From contig NZ_JAFLVT010000005.1 in the NCBI RefSeq assembly GCF_017316025.1, forward strand, positions 124,001 through 188,000: a DNA stretch of 64,000 nucleotides. Reading direction: 5' to 3'. The position numbers and the translations under genes are program-made. Below the pieces are notes generated by a model. The model searched no databases. It was not told the origin of the DNA and saw only the letters and a list, made by a program, of their open reading frames with translations. The DNA is from Candidatus Enterococcus myersii. GTDB taxonomy: Bacteria > Bacillota > Bacilli > Lactobacillales > Enterococcaceae. This document shows positions 26,212 through 36,951 of the stretch, one piece after another. Every line of letters begins with the position of its first letter. The first letter of the stretch is position 1.

Positions 26212-26436
26212 TGTAGGGAAAAAGGATATAACCGAACAGTTTCTTTGTTACAGAAAGCTTTTGTTTGCTGAGAAAAAAGCACAAACCTGTTTGCAGTTGC
26301 TCCCTTTTTTTAATTCAGTAGCAATACTGACGCAACTCCGCGTTATAGAGCTTAAGAGGTAATGAATGACATCATTGCAAACAAGGTGGTACCGCGGTTT
26401 TCGTCCTTGTCTTGCAGTGGTGTCTTATTTTTTTTG
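26212..26436 (+). promoter_or_regulatory. T-box riboswitch, alanine-type
   Basis: The leader holds the T-box signature AAGGTGGTACCGCGG at 26383-26397. It also has a long stem I whose base pairs GGGA with TCCC, and a terminator formed by GACATCATTGCAAACAAGG (26368-26386) with its near complement (26405-26424) and an eight-T run. Uncharged tRNA-Ala would pair with the specifier codon (GCA near 26293 or GCT near 26299) and, through its CCA end, with the T-box bulge, favouring read-through into alaS. Confidence 0.93.
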
Positions 26437-26451
26437 AAAGTAGGAGAAATG

Positions 26452-29094
26452 ATGAAAGAATTATCCAGCGGCCAAGTCCGCCAAATGTTCTTGGACTTTT
26501 TCAAGTCAAAAGGACACAGTGTTGAACCAAGTGCATCTTTAGTACCAGTGAATGATCCCACCCTTTTGTGGATCAATTCTGGAGTTGCCACTTTAAAAAA
26601 ATATTTTGATGGCTCTGTAGTTCCAGAAAATCCCCGGATTACAAATGCACAAAAATCAATTCGAACCAACGACATTGAAAATGTAGGGAAAACAGCTCGC
26701 CACCATACAATGTTTGAAATGTTAGGAAATTTTTCAATTGGTGACTATTTTAAAACAGAAGCTATTCATTGGGCTTGGGAATTTTTAACTGATGAAAAAT
26801 GGATGGCTTTTGATCCAGAAAAATTATATGTTACGGTTTATCCAAAAGACACAGAAGCCAAGCGTATTTGGCATGAAGAAGTCGGATTACCTCTTGATCA
26901 TATTGTGGAAATTGAAGACAATTTTTGGGATATTGGTGCTGGTCCCAGCGGTCCAGATACTGAAATTTTTTACGATCGTGGCGAAGAATTCAACGATTTA
27001 GCAGCAGACGATCCTGAAAACTATCCTGGCGGGGAAAATGAACGTTACTTGGAAATTTGGAATTTAGTATTTTCTGAGTTTAATCACAAACCAGACGATA
27101 CTTACGAACCATTACCTCATAAAAACATTGATACGGGGATGGGGCTAGAACGAATGGTTTCCATCGTTCAAAATGCACCAACCAACTTTGAAACAGATTT
27201 ATTTATGCCAATTATTAAAGAAGTAGAAGTTTTAAGTGGCAAATTCCAATATGGCGATGCACCACAAACTGATATTTCCTTTAAAGTAATTGCTGACCAT
27301 ATTCGGGCTTTGGCGTTTGCCATTGGCGATGGGGCGTTACCTTCTAATGAAGGTCGTGGTTATGTATTGCGGCGTTTATTACGTCGGGCTGTTATGCACG
27401 GCAAAAAACTAGGAATCGATGAAGCCTTTTTGTATAAATTAGTTGTCGTTGTCGGTAAGATTATGGACAGTTATTATCCAGAAATTCTACAACAACAAGA
27501 ATTTATTGAAAAAGTAATCCGAACAGAAGAAGAGCGTTTCCATGAAACAATCAACGAAGGCTTGGAAATTTTGACCCAAGTCATTGAAAAAGTTAAAGCT
27601 GAGAAAAAAGATACCTTAAGCGGACAAGATATCTTCAAATTGTATGATACGTATGGTTTTCCAGTTGAATTAACTGAAGAAGTCGCAGAAGATGAAGGCT
27701 TAAAAGTTGATCACGCTGGGTTTGAAGCAGAAATGCAAGCCCAAAGAGAACGGGCCCGTGCAGCTCGCAGTACGGACGTGTCAATGGGAGTTCAATCTGC
27801 TTTACTAACTGAAATTAAAGTAGAAAGTAAGTTTGTGGGTTATGATAACTATGAAGCTGAAAGTGAATTGCTCGTTTTAATTCAAGACGAAGCGATTGTT
27901 AGTGCTGCAAATAGTGGTGAAGCACAATTGATTTTTGCCAAAACACCGTTTTACGCAGAAATGGGAGGACAAGTTGCCGATACTGGTATCATTTGTGATG
28001 TAACAGGAAATATCGTCGCTGAAGTTCACGATGTGAAAAAAGCGCCAAATGGTCAATTTTTACACACGGTAACGCTGCAAGCACCCGTATCAGAAGGCAC
28101 GACTTACTTCTTACAAATTAATGTTGCTCGTCGTAATCGTATTATTAAAAACCATACAGCGACGCATTTATTACACAAAGCATTAAAAGAAGTATTGGGC
28201 AACCATGCAAATCAAGCTGGCTCACTAGTGGCCCCAGGACACTTACGTTTTGACTTTACGCACTTTGGTCAAGTGACAACAGAAGAATTAAGCCAAATGG
28301 AAGCAATCGTCAACCAAAAAATTTGGGATGCACTACCCGTTGTTACAATTGAAACAGATATTGATACAGCCAAAGGTATGGGAGCAATGGCGTTATTTGG
28401 TGAAAAATACGGTCACGATGTCCGCGTTGTAAATGTTGCCGACTGGTCCATTGAGCTTTGTGGGGGCACGCATGTGGCCAATACAGAAGATATTGGTATT
28501 TTCAAAATTGTTTCTGAGTCAGGAATTGGTGCCGGTGTCCGCCGAATTGAAGCTGTAACCAGCAAAGAAGCCTATGAATTACTTGATAGTGAAGAAACAC
28601 AACTAAAAGAAATCGCCACAATTGTGAAATCACCACAATTAAAAGAAGTTGTTGCCAAAACTGTACAACTACAACAACAACTAAAAGATTTACAAAAAGA
28701 AAATGAACAATTGGCAAGTAAATTAGCCAATCAACAAGCTGGCGATATTTTCAAAAACGTTGAAACTATAAATGGTATTAGTTTTATCGCCGCTGAAGTG
28801 AAGGTTAAAGATATGAACCAATTGCGTCAATTAGCTGACCAATGGAAGCAAAAAGCTACTTCTGATGTGTTAGTGTTGGCCAATGCTAGCGGTGAAAAAG
28901 TAAACTTGTTAGCGGCAATGGGTAATGAAGCAATCGCACGAGGCTTAAAAGCTGGAGATTTAATTAAAGTGATTGCACCACTCGTTGGCGGTGGTGGCGG
29001 TGGACGTCCTGACATGGCTCAAGCCGGAGGTAAAAATCCTGCTGGCATTAGCGCCGCCCTAGCAAAAGTAGCCGATTTCTTACAACAAGCATAA
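26452..29094 (+). CDS. alaS: Alanine-tRNA ligase
   Basis: An 880-residue AlaRS, normal length. It charges tRNA-Ala and edits mis-acylated Ser and Gly. The class II catalytic part is at the N-terminus ([42 protein letters not shown]). The editing domain has [11 protein letters not shown] and [13 protein letters not shown] zinc motifs. The C-terminal DHHA1 domain ends in [15 protein letters not shown]. The ATG at 26452, six bases after TAGGAG, gives [17 protein letters not shown]; earlier in-frame codons lie in the T-box terminator. Controlled by the T-box upstream. Confidence 0.98.
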   Translation: MKELSSGQVRQMFLDFFKSKGHSVEPSASLVPVNDPTLLWINSGVATLKKYFDGSVVPENPRITNAQKSIRTNDIENVGKTARHHTMFEMLGNFSIGDYFKTEAIHWAWEFLTDEKWMAFDPEKLYVTVYPKDTEAKRIWHEEVGLPLDHIVEIEDNFWDIGAGPSGPDTEIFYDRGEEFNDLAADDPENYPGGENERYLEIWNLVFSEFNHKPDDTYEPLPHKNIDTGMGLERMVSIVQNAPTNFETDLFMPIIKEVEVLSGKFQYGDAPQTDISFKVIADHIRALAFAIGDGALPSNEGRGYVLRRLLRRAVMHGKKLGIDEAFLYKLVVVVGKIMDSYYPEILQQQEFIEKVIRTEEERFHETINEGLEILTQVIEKVKAEKKDTLSGQDIFKLYDTYGFPVELTEEVAEDEGLKVDHAGFEAEMQAQRERARAARSTDVSMGVQSALLTEIKVESKFVGYDNYEAESELLVLIQDEAIVSAANSGEAQLIFAKTPFYAEMGGQVADTGIICDVTGNIVAEVHDVKKAPNGQFLHTVTLQAPVSEGTTYFLQINVARRNRIIKNHTATHLLHKALKEVLGNHANQAGSLVAPGHLRFDFTHFGQVTTEELSQMEAIVNQKIWDALPVVTIETDIDTAKGMGAMALFGEKYGHDVRVVNVADWSIELCGGTHVANTEDIGIFKIVSESGIGAGVRRIEAVTSKEAYELLDSEETQLKEIATIVKSPQLKEVVAKTVQLQQQLKDLQKENEQLASKLANQQAGDIFKNVETINGISFIAAEVKVKDMNQLRQLADQWKQKATSDVLVLANASGEKVNLLAAMGNEAIARGLKAGDLIKVIAPLVGGGGGGRPDMAQAGGKNPAGISAALAKVADFLQQA

Positions 29095-29147
29095 TAAAAA
29101 TTAAAAATACACGAATACCTAGATTGTAATCGTGATAAAAGATGATG

Positions 29148-29240
29148 ACCCGAACAATAAATGTATCACTCTTTAATTTTAGAGAGTTGCGCCTTTTAAA
29201 GGCCAAGTACATATTGCGTTCGGGTTATTATTTATGTCGT
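29148..29240 (+). terminator. Complex terminator after alaS
   Basis: ACCCGAAC pairs with GTTCGGGT across about 70 bases that contain further inverted repeats (TGTA/TACA, CCTTT/AAAGG); T-rich sequence follows. Confidence 0.55.
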
Positions 29241-29341
29241 TTTTAAGCCGATAATTATTTATCAAGAATGGCCTTAAATTTGTTTGAAATTGATAAAAAG
29301 GGTAAAATGAAGAGAAGTTTAGTTGAAGGAGTTTTACGGCA

Positions 29342-30487
29342 ATGCTTAATTATTTTATAAAAAAAATCGAATCAAAAGACGCAGAAAAGACGCGCACTTC
29401 TTTTGGTTTTTTAGCAGGTAGTTTAGGACTTGTTTCAAATGGTCTCTTGTTTATTATGAAATTTTTTATTGGTCTTTTCGCCCATAGTGTTTCAATCATG
29501 GCCGATGCCATCAACAGCCTAAGCGATACTGCATCTTCTGTGTTAACTTTGGTTGGTTTTCAAATTGCAGCTAAACCAGCCGACAAAGAACATCCCTATG
29601 GTCATGAGCGCTTTGAATATATTAGTGGCTTCATGATTTCGATTATTATTACCTTTGTTGGCTTTCAATTCTTGGTTTCCTCTGTTGAAAAGATAATGGA
29701 TCCAAGCAAAATTAAACTTTCGCCATTGGTTTTTATTATTTTGCTCTTATCAATTGGCATTAAAATCTGGCAAAGTTTTATGTATCAAAAAATTTCAACC
29801 AAAATTGATTCTGAAACACTAAAAGCATCCTCACAAGACAGCTTAAATGACGTTATTACAACGGCAGCTGTTCTCATTTCAGCTTTTGTTGAACTATTTA
29901 CTGGTCTACATGTTGATGGTTGGATGGGGCTTTTTATCGCACTTTATATTTTATACAGCGGTTTAAAAATGGTGAAAGAATTTATCGATGAATTATTGGG
30001 AAGTCGTCCTAGTAGCGAAGAAATTTTAAAAATGGAAACGCACTTAAATGAATATCCTGATATTTTAGGGTATCACGATTTGTTGGTTCACAGTTATGGT
30101 CCTAAAAAACAATTTGCCACAGTCCACATTGAAGTAGATGACACGTGGAGCTTAAATCATGCTCATGATATTATTAACCGCATTGAAAAAGATTTTCGCG
30201 AAAACTTGAAGGTGGAGCTTGTTTGCCATTTAGATCCGGTTGCGGTGAAAAGTCCTGAGTACCAGCAAAAATGGGAGATCGTAAAAGAAGCGATTAGCGC
30301 ATTACAGTTAGATTTGCGTGTCCATGATTTTCGGATTGAAAAAAATCAGTTGTCTTTTGATGTCGTAGTGCCACCCAAATGTGGTAAAAAAGATTCTGAA
30401 ATTCGCGAAAATTTGACAGAATATTTAACCAACCGTTTGGGTGCTGTCACTTTAGAAATAACCTTTGATCACAACTATTTATTATAA
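29342..30487 (+). CDS. Cation diffusion facilitator (metal efflux)
   Basis: A 381-residue CDF transporter with about six membrane helices in residues 15-215, then a long cytosolic domain. The transmembrane metal site is suggested by ADAINSLSDTASS in helix 2 and SQDSLNDVITTAAV in helix 5; HPYGHERFEY is the conserved loop. It should export Zn, Mn, Fe or similar ions in exchange for protons; this order of ligands does not settle which. The C-terminal region is about 80 residues longer than minimal CDF proteins. GAAGGAG is nine bases before the ATG. Confidence 0.92.
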   Translation: MLNYFIKKIESKDAEKTRTSFGFLAGSLGLVSNGLLFIMKFFIGLFAHSVSIMADAINSLSDTASSVLTLVGFQIAAKPADKEHPYGHERFEYISGFMISIIITFVGFQFLVSSVEKIMDPSKIKLSPLVFIILLLSIGIKIWQSFMYQKISTKIDSETLKASSQDSLNDVITTAAVLISAFVELFTGLHVDGWMGLFIALYILYSGLKMVKEFIDELLGSRPSSEEILKMETHLNEYPDILGYHDLLVHSYGPKKQFATVHIEVDDTWSLNHAHDIINRIEKDFRENLKVELVCHLDPVAVKSPEYQQKWEIVKEAISALQLDLRVHDFRIEKNQLSFDVVVPPKCGKKDSEIRENLTEYLTNRLGAVTLEITFDHNYLL

Positions 30488-30519
30488 CGATCTAAATTTG
30501 ACGTAAAGGAGTTTAGCCA

Positions 30520-31986
30520 ATGACGATTCAACAAGATTTAAGTATCTTACAATCAGTTTTTTTACTTATAATTTTCATTAACACGATTGGTGCTTTGGTT
30601 ACAGTATTTCGAAAACCACGCTCGATTACGAGCATTCTTGCGTGGTCTTTGACCTTAATTTTTATCCCCATTATTGGATTTATCGTGTATTTATTTTGCG
30701 GCCGGGGAATTGATGGTGAAACAGTTTATAAATATGATGTTGAGACCAATCGAAAAGTCAAAGAAATTAATACGTTAATTCACCAGAATAATAAGCGTTA
30801 TGATATTGAAGAAGTAGAAAAAGAACTAAAATTATTAGAACGCTATTTAAAATCTGTTGATGAATCACCTTTAACAAGGGGCAACAGCGTAAAGCTCTAT
30901 ACAGATGGTAATGAGAAATTTGCGGCTTTATTTGAAGATATTAAATCAGCTGAAGATAATATTCATGTAGAATACTATGCTTTTTTCCCGGATAGAATTG
31001 GCCATCAATTTTTACAACTATTAATTGAAAAAGCGAAAGCTGGCGTAGAAGTTCGTCTAATCTATGATCCATGGGGGGCAAAAGGTTCCAATGAAAAATT
31101 CTTTCAGCCGCTAGTTGCAGCGGGGGGAAAAGTTGCCGCCTTTATTACTTCGCGAGATTTAATTCGCAAAACTCGGTTAAATTATCACTTGCATCGTAAA
31201 ATCGTAGTAATTGATGGTAAAATCGGCTGGACCGGTGGTTTTAACGTGGGGGATCAGTATTTAAGTCGCAGTGAAAAATTTGGTTACTGGCGGGATACCC
31301 ATGGACGCATTGTTGGTACGGCTAGTTTCAGTTTACAAGAAATCTTTATTCGGGATTGGAATGCTTCGGTTAAAAATGAGAGCGACCAGTTAGATTACGA
31401 AGAACGTTACTTTGTGATTGAAAAAGATACGGGGGGTCAAGCTGAGATTCAAGTAGTGGCAGATGGCCCAGAAAATAAAATCGATATTTTAAAAAGTGCC
31501 TTTGTTAAAATGATTTTGTCTGCGGATGAGAAAGTATGGATTCAAACACCGTATTTAATTCCAGATGACGTCATGTTTAATGCTTTGGTTACAGCTGCAC
31601 GTTCAGGCGTTGATGTCCGAATTATGATTCCCAATATGCCCGATCATCCTTTTATCTACCGTGCAACGCAATATTATGCTAATTTACTGCATAAAATGGG
31701 AATTAAAATCTATCATTACGACAATGGTTTTTTACATGCAAAAACCATTGTCATGGATGACAATTTATGTTCTTTTGGTTCAACCAACCAAGATATTCGT
31801 AGTTATGAATTAAATTTTGAAGTGAACGCTTTTGTCTACGATGAAACGCTAACCAAACAAATGCAGCAGATCTTTTTAGCCGATCAAGAAAAATGCTATG
31901 TTTTAACAGATGAAATAATTGCCAATCAGTCCTATTGGCTACGTTTTAAGCAAAACTTTTCTCGTTTACTGTCACCAATTTTATAA
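30520..31986 (+). CDS. cls: Cardiolipin synthase
   Basis: A 488-residue membrane-bound phospholipase-D family enzyme that joins two phosphatidylglycerols to cardiolipin. Two N-terminal helices (about 10-30 and 38-60) are followed by two HKD motifs, HLHRKIVVIDGKIGWTGGFN and FLHAKTIVMDDNLCSFGSTN, and a final PIL end typical of Cls. AAAGGAG precedes the ATG. It is 32 bases after the efflux gene and probably shares its transcript, ending at the strong hairpin at 32071. Confidence 0.96.
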   Translation: MTIQQDLSILQSVFLLIIFINTIGALVTVFRKPRSITSILAWSLTLIFIPIIGFIVYLFCGRGIDGETVYKYDVETNRKVKEINTLIHQNNKRYDIEEVEKELKLLERYLKSVDESPLTRGNSVKLYTDGNEKFAALFEDIKSAEDNIHVEYYAFFPDRIGHQFLQLLIEKAKAGVEVRLIYDPWGAKGSNEKFFQPLVAAGGKVAAFITSRDLIRKTRLNYHLHRKIVVIDGKIGWTGGFNVGDQYLSRSEKFGYWRDTHGRIVGTASFSLQEIFIRDWNASVKNESDQLDYEERYFVIEKDTGGQAEIQVVADGPENKIDILKSAFVKMILSADEKVWIQTPYLIPDDVMFNALVTAARSGVDVRIMIPNMPDHPFIYRATQYYANLLHKMGIKIYHYDNGFLHAKTIVMDDNLCSFGSTNQDIRSYELNFEVNAFVYDETLTKQMQQIFLADQEKCYVLTDEIIANQSYWLRFKQNFSRLLSPIL

Positions 31987-32070
31987 GCAAAACTTCCGAA
32001 CTTATTTTTCTTACTAGCAATAAGTTAGATCGTGCTCAAGTAGTCAAATCAATATTTTTTCTTGTATAGT

Positions 32071-32143
32071 AAAAAAGCCACCAACGGCAAAGATTCAAAG
32101 GAAAGCTTACTTTGATCTTTGCCGTGTTGGTGTCTTTATTCTT
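32071..32143. terminator. Long bidirectional terminator between cls and the RNase H gene
   Basis: GCCACCAACGGCAAAGAT and ATCTTTGCCGTGTTGGTG, with an inner CAAAG/CTTTG, form a stem of more than 20 bp with A- and T-rich flanks, between converging genes. Confidence 0.9.
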
Positions 32144-32547
32144 TAATGCTGTCGCAATGCTTTTTGTAGCCCTTGTCTGGCCAGTTGATCAGCGCCTTTA
32201 TTCTTACTTTCTGGAATCCATTGTAAAATTAATAGGGGGAAATTTGGTAGCAAAGCTTGAATTTTTTGAAAAATTTCTTGGAAATTTTCGTTATTAGTAT
32301 AGTTTTTATCTACTGTTTGGACTAAAATCTTACTATCAGAGTAAACAAAAATGGTTTCATTTATATAATTGTGTTGGATGAGATAAGTTAATAATTCGTA
32401 AAAAGCATGGAATTCAGCTTGGTGGTTACTCATCGTTTTCAATGGTAGGTGGATTTGTTCATGCAGATTGTCAGAAACTAACAACAACCCAGCACCGCTT
32501 GGACCTGGATTACCTTTTGTAGCGGCATCAATATAGGCTTTAATCAT
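32143..32547 (-). CDS. RNase HI-like protein
   Basis: A 134-residue ribonuclease HI-fold protein. The acidic catalytic set is visible: Asp in KAYIDAATKGNPG, Glu in HQAEFHAFYELL, Asp in FVYSDSKILV and Asp in NKGADQLARQG. It would cut RNA in RNA-DNA hybrids. It lacks the extra N-terminal hybrid-binding domain of longer forms. The third ATG (32547) is chosen because AAGG stands nine bases upstream, while the first two ATG overlap that site. Confidence 0.87.
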   Translation of the reverse strand: MIKAYIDAATKGNPGPSGAGLLLVSDNLHEQIHLPLKTMSNHQAEFHAFYELLTYLIQHNYINETIFVYSDSKILVQTVDKNYTNNENFQEIFQKIQALLPNFPLLILQWIPESKNKGADQLARQGLQKALRQH

Positions 32548-32614
32548 AGTCATCATCCTTATAATTAAAATAATTCACGTTTTAACTTTAGCAGAAGAGG
32601 AGCAATTTACAAGT

Positions 32615-33037
32615 ATGAAAAATAGAAAATATCGTTGGCAGCCAGAACTTGCTGTCAGTATCATTTATTGGTCATTAACATTGATTGTTCTCTTTTATAG
32701 TTTGACATTGTCTTTGGAAAATACTAGACCCTACTGGAAAAGCAATTTAGTCATGGCCTTCTTTTTTGTCTGTGTTATAATTGGCTGTCTGCGCCGCTTT
32801 GTTTTAACCCATGATCATATTACGGTTTATTATGCTCGCTTTTGGAAAAAGCAAGAACTTTATTACCGCAATATTACCCAAGTCGCCATTATCAAAAACG
32901 GTATTGAGTTTTTGTATTTGGGTGAAGAATATCATTTTCTAATGCGTAAGAAAACCAAGTCAGCATTAATTACAGAACTCAAAACCCATATTTCAGCTGA
33001 AAAATTTGTGACCAAAGAAAGTGATTTGTTTCAATAA
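32615..33037 (+). CDS. ebsA: EbsA-like membrane protein
   Basis: A 140-residue protein with two N-terminal membrane helices (about residues 12-32 and 43-60) and a cytosolic beta-rich tail resembling a PH-like module (DHITVYYARFWKKQELYYRNITQVAIIKNGIEFLYLGEEYHFLMRKK). The start KNRKYRWQPELAVSIIYWSLT recalls the enterococcal EbsA family, first described beside genes affecting aggregation-substance binding; its role is unclear. It is followed 20 bases later by the CBS gene and may be first in the unit ebsA-CBS-lspA-rluD. Confidence 0.65.
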   Translation: MKNRKYRWQPELAVSIIYWSLTLIVLFYSLTLSLENTRPYWKSNLVMAFFFVCVIIGCLRRFVLTHDHITVYYARFWKKQELYYRNITQVAIIKNGIEFLYLGEEYHFLMRKKTKSALITELKTHISAEKFVTKESDLFQ

Positions 33038-33057
33038 AATAAAAAGGAGCAGTCGTT

Positions 33058-33747
33058 ATGGCGGAAAATGCTGATTTATTTTTAGCTAGTTTTAATCGGA
33101 TTAACAAATGGTTAAAAGAGCAATTAAATAATCCCAAAAACATGGGCTTTAGTGAAATGGTACGCCGTTTAAGCAAAAAACCAGAATTTTTGACAAATGA
33201 TTATGCCGAGGATCTACTGCAAATGGCGCAATTGCGCAATGCTATTGTTCACGACCAAATTAGTACAGATTTTGTGATCGCAGAACCAAATGAGTGGGTA
33301 GTAAAACGGATTATGGAAATCGAAAAAGCACTATTGCAGCCAGAACTGGTCTTGCCGCGTTTCCGGAAAAATGTAACAGGTTTTGAAATTACTTTACCAA
33401 TTTATGAAATTCTAAAAACCATTGCTCAAAAGCGCTATTCTCAATTTCCCTTATACGAAAAAGGCAAATTTAAAGGCCTTATCACTTTGAGAGCGCTAGG
33501 TTATTGGTTTGCCAAAGAAAGCTTAAAAGGTGAGATAGTTTTAGGCAATCGCTTGGCAGATGAATTGTTAATTGAAGATGGTAAAGTGACCAATTACCAG
33601 TTTGTTGACAGTAAAACAACTGTGGCAGAAGCAGAAAATATGTTTCATCAAAATGGATTGTTAGAAGCAATCTTAATTACACGCGATGGAAATCCTAATG
33701 GTAACTTATTAGGAATTATTCGTCCGCGTGATTTATTTAATGTTTAG
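33058..33747 (+). CDS. HEPN-like/CBS-pair protein
   Basis: A 229-residue cytosolic protein. The N-terminal helical part carries QLRNAIVHDQIS, in which Arg60 and His65 fit the RX4-6H motif of HEPN domains, followed by VVKRIMEIEKALLQP. Residues about 100-229 are two CBS repeats (IYEILKTIAQKRYSQFPLYEKGKFKGLITLRAL and TTVAEAENMFHQNGLLEAILITRDG…GIIRPRDLF) that would sense adenine nucleotides. HEPN domains are often RNases or RNA binders; activity here is unproven. It is conserved in context beside ebsA and lspA. AAAGGAG precedes the ATG. Confidence 0.75.
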   Translation: MAENADLFLASFNRINKWLKEQLNNPKNMGFSEMVRRLSKKPEFLTNDYAEDLLQMAQLRNAIVHDQISTDFVIAEPNEWVVKRIMEIEKALLQPELVLPRFRKNVTGFEITLPIYEILKTIAQKRYSQFPLYEKGKFKGLITLRALGYWFAKESLKGEIVLGNRLADELLIEDGKVTNYQFVDSKTTVAEAENMFHQNGLLEAILITRDGNPNGNLLGIIRPRDLFNV

Positions 33748-33762
33748 AAATGAGTTGAATTT

Positions 33763-34224
33763 ATGATAATTTTTATTCTTATTGCGGTACTTTTGATCGT
33801 AGTAGATCAATTGGTCAAGGGGTGGATCGTTGCCAATATTGCATTGGGCACATCGATGCCGATTATTAAAAATGTTTTCTCACTAACTTATTTTCAAAAT
33901 ACAGGTGCTGCTTGGAGCATGTTAGAAGGGCAAATGAGTTTTTTTGCCATTGTCACAATTGTAGCAGTTGGTGCTTGTAGTTACTTATTGTACAAAAATC
34001 GTAACGGTGTCAAGCTTTATTCATTGGGGTTAAGTTTGGTGCTTGCGGGCGCATTAGGCAATTTCATTGATCGCATGCGCTTAGGTTACGTAGTGGATAT
34101 GTTTCAAACTGATTTTGTCTCATTTCCTATTTTTAATGTAGCGGATTCTTGTTTAGTAGTGGGAGTTATTTTGATTTTTATTTACATTTTATTTGAAGAA
34201 CGCTTTAAAGGAGCAAAAGCATGA
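33763..34224 (+). CDS. lspA: Lipoprotein signal peptidase II
   Basis: A 153-residue aspartic membrane protease that cleaves prolipoprotein signal peptides after lipidation. Four helices are seen, with the conserved VDQLVKGW, FQNTGAAWSML, and the catalytic aspartates in NFIDRMRLGYVVDMF and FNVADSCLVVG. It overlaps rluD by four bases (ATGA) and is translationally coupled, the usual lspA-rluD pair. Confidence 0.97.
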   Translation: MIIFILIAVLLIVVDQLVKGWIVANIALGTSMPIIKNVFSLTYFQNTGAAWSMLEGQMSFFAIVTIVAVGACSYLLYKNRNGVKLYSLGLSLVLAGALGNFIDRMRLGYVVDMFQTDFVSFPIFNVADSCLVVGVILIFIYILFEERFKGAKA

Positions 34225-35126
34225 AAGAACTTTTAATTGTGATAAAAGAAAACGGGCCGCGCATTGATAAAGCGTTAACGACATATTTACCAGAATATAC
34301 CCGCTCGCAAATTCAACAGTGGTTAAAAGAAGGTGTAGTCTTCTTAAAGGGACAACCGTTAAAAGCTAATTACAAAGTCAAAGCCCAAGATGAGATTGTC
34401 ATCCAAATTCCAGAACCAGAAACACTGGACTTAGTGCCAGAAAATCTCGATTTAGAAATCGTTTATGAAGATGAAGATGTCGCAGTGATAAATAAACCCC
34501 AAGGAATGGTGGTCCATCCTTCTGCAGGTCACAGTCACGGCACGCTAGTAAACGGATTGTTATATCAATTGAGCAATTTATCAACGATTAACGATGTTGT
34601 ACGTCCGGGAATTGTTCATCGTATTGACAAAGATACTTCTGGGCTATTGATGGTGGCAAAAAATGATGTTGCCCATGAATCATTAGCAGCACAATTAAAA
34701 GCTAAAACCAGTTTGCGTAAATATGTTGCTTTGGTACACGGTAATATTACTCACGAAAAAGGGACCATTGAAGCTCCTATTGGTCGTTCTAAAGTTAATC
34801 GAAAAATGCAAGCAATAAGAGAAGACGGGAAACCGGCGCTGACGCATTTTACTGTCTTAGAACGCTTTGGTGACTTTACTTTAGTCGAACTACAGTTAGA
34901 AACTGGTCGTACTCATCAAATTCGGGTGCACATGCAATACATAGGTTTTCCTCTAGCCGGAGATCCAACCTATGGTCCGAAAAAAACCTTAAAAGGAAAC
35001 GGTCAATTTTTACATGCGAAGTTACTTGGCTTCACACACCCTCGTACCAACGAAAAAATGGTTTTTGAAGCACCTTTGCCAGAAATTTTTGAAAAAACAT
35101 TAACAAACTTACGAAAAAAAGATTGA
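34221..35126 (+). CDS. rluD: RluD-family 23S rRNA pseudouridine synthase
   Basis: A 301-residue RluA/RluD-type pseudouridine synthase. An N-terminal S4 RNA-binding domain (RIDKALTTYLPEYTRSQIQQWL) is followed by the catalytic domain with HRIDKDTSGLLMVAKN, whose Asp is the nucleophile, plus LVHGNI and ETGRTHQIRVHMQYIG. It isomerises uridines in large-subunit rRNA. It is coupled to lspA upstream and immediately precedes the pyr leader. Confidence 0.95.
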   Translation: MKELLIVIKENGPRIDKALTTYLPEYTRSQIQQWLKEGVVFLKGQPLKANYKVKAQDEIVIQIPEPETLDLVPENLDLEIVYEDEDVAVINKPQGMVVHPSAGHSHGTLVNGLLYQLSNLSTINDVVRPGIVHRIDKDTSGLLMVAKNDVAHESLAAQLKAKTSLRKYVALVHGNITHEKGTIEAPIGRSKVNRKMQAIREDGKPALTHFTVLERFGDFTLVELQLETGRTHQIRVHMQYIGFPLAGDPTYGPKKTLKGNGQFLHAKLLGFTHPRTNEKMVFEAPLPEIFEKTLTNLRKKD

Positions 35127-35172
35127 TTTTTGATTTAAAGAAGTGTAACCTTGTTTTAGGAAAAATAAATAG

Positions 35173-35901
<729 letters not shown>

Positions 35902-35933
35902 AAAACTTAAGGGAACTATTAGGAGGAAAAAAG

Positions 35934-36860
35934 ATGATCATCCAACAAGAGAGAATTAGTTTAAAACACTTATTAACCGTTGAAGCTTTAACAGACCAAG
36001 AGGTTATGGGCTTAATTAGACGTGGTCAAGAATTTAAAAACGGCGCAAAATGGACACCAGAAAAAGAGCAGTATTTTGCGACAAATCTATTTTTCGAAAA
36101 TAGTACCCGAACACATAAAAGTTTTGATGTGGCAGAAAAAAAATTAGGCATTGATGTCATTGAATTTGATGCTTCAACAAGTTCGGTTCAAAAAGGTGAA
36201 ACATTATACGACACCGTTTTGACCATGTCTGCTTTAGGCGTCGATGTTGCCGTTATTCGTCACGGAGATGAAAATTACTACGATGATTTAATTCAAAGTA
36301 AAACAATCCAATGTGGAATTATTAACGGCGGCGATGGTAGTGGCCAACATCCAACGCAATGTTTATTGGATCTAATGACAATTTATGAAGAGTTTGGCCG
36401 TTTTGAAGGTTTAAAAGTAGCGATTGTCGGAGATATTACCCACTCCCGCGTGGCAAAATCAAATATGCAAATGTTAAAACGTTTAGGTGCGCAAGTCTTC
36501 TTCTCTGGACCGGCACAATGGTATGATGAAGAATTTGAAGTTTATGGGCATTACTTACCATTAGATGAACTTGTTGACAAAGTAGACGTAATGATGATGT
36601 TACGGGTTCAACATGAGCGTCACGATGGCAATGAAAGCTTTTCAAAAGAAGGCTATCACGCGCAATATGGACTAACTGTTGGGCGTGCCAAAAAAATGAA
36701 AGAAGGGGCAATTATCATGCACCCAGCGCCAGTTAATCGTGATGTTGAATTGGCAGATTCTTTAGTAGAAGGCTACCAAGCTCGCATTATCCAACAAATG
36801 ACCAACGGCGTTTTTGTCCGGATGGCAATTTTAGAAGCAGTTTTAGCCGGCAGAGCTTAA
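35934..36860 (+). CDS. pyrB: Aspartate carbamoyltransferase catalytic subunit
   Basis: A 308-residue ATCase joining carbamoyl phosphate and aspartate. It shows the carbamoyl-phosphate motif [31 protein letters not shown] and [11 protein letters not shown]. No pyrI regulatory subunit is present, as usual in Bacillota. AGGAGG precedes the ATG, 32 bases after pyrR. Confidence 0.97.
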   Translation: MIIQQERISLKHLLTVEALTDQEVMGLIRRGQEFKNGAKWTPEKEQYFATNLFFENSTRTHKSFDVAEKKLGIDVIEFDASTSSVQKGETLYDTVLTMSALGVDVAVIRHGDENYYDDLIQSKTIQCGIINGGDGSGQHPTQCLLDLMTIYEEFGRFEGLKVAIVGDITHSRVAKSNMQMLKRLGAQVFFSGPAQWYDEEFEVYGHYLPLDELVDKVDVMMMLRVQHERHDGNESFSKEGYHAQYGLTVGRAKKMKEGAIIMHPAPVNRDVELADSLVEGYQARIIQQMTNGVFVRMAILEAVLAGRA

Positions 36861-36870
36861 AAGAAAATAA

Positions 36871-36907
36871 AAAAGGAGATGTGCTGACAAATTAGCCATC
36901 TCCTTTC
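36871..36907 (+). other. Intercistronic hairpin between pyrB and pyrC
   Basis: AAAGGAGATG and CATCTCCTTT form a 10-bp stem with an inner GCT/AGC. No T-run follows, so it is not a plain terminator. It may adjust mRNA stability or cleavage within the operon. Confidence 0.6.
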
Positions 36908-36951
36908 CAGTAAATAAAGCAATTTTTTCAACAAATTTTAGGAGGATGATT

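Noticed and set aside
36871-36907. Terminator between pyrB and pyrC
   Set aside because: Good stem but no T-run, and pyrC has no promoter of its own that I can see, so the operon should continue.
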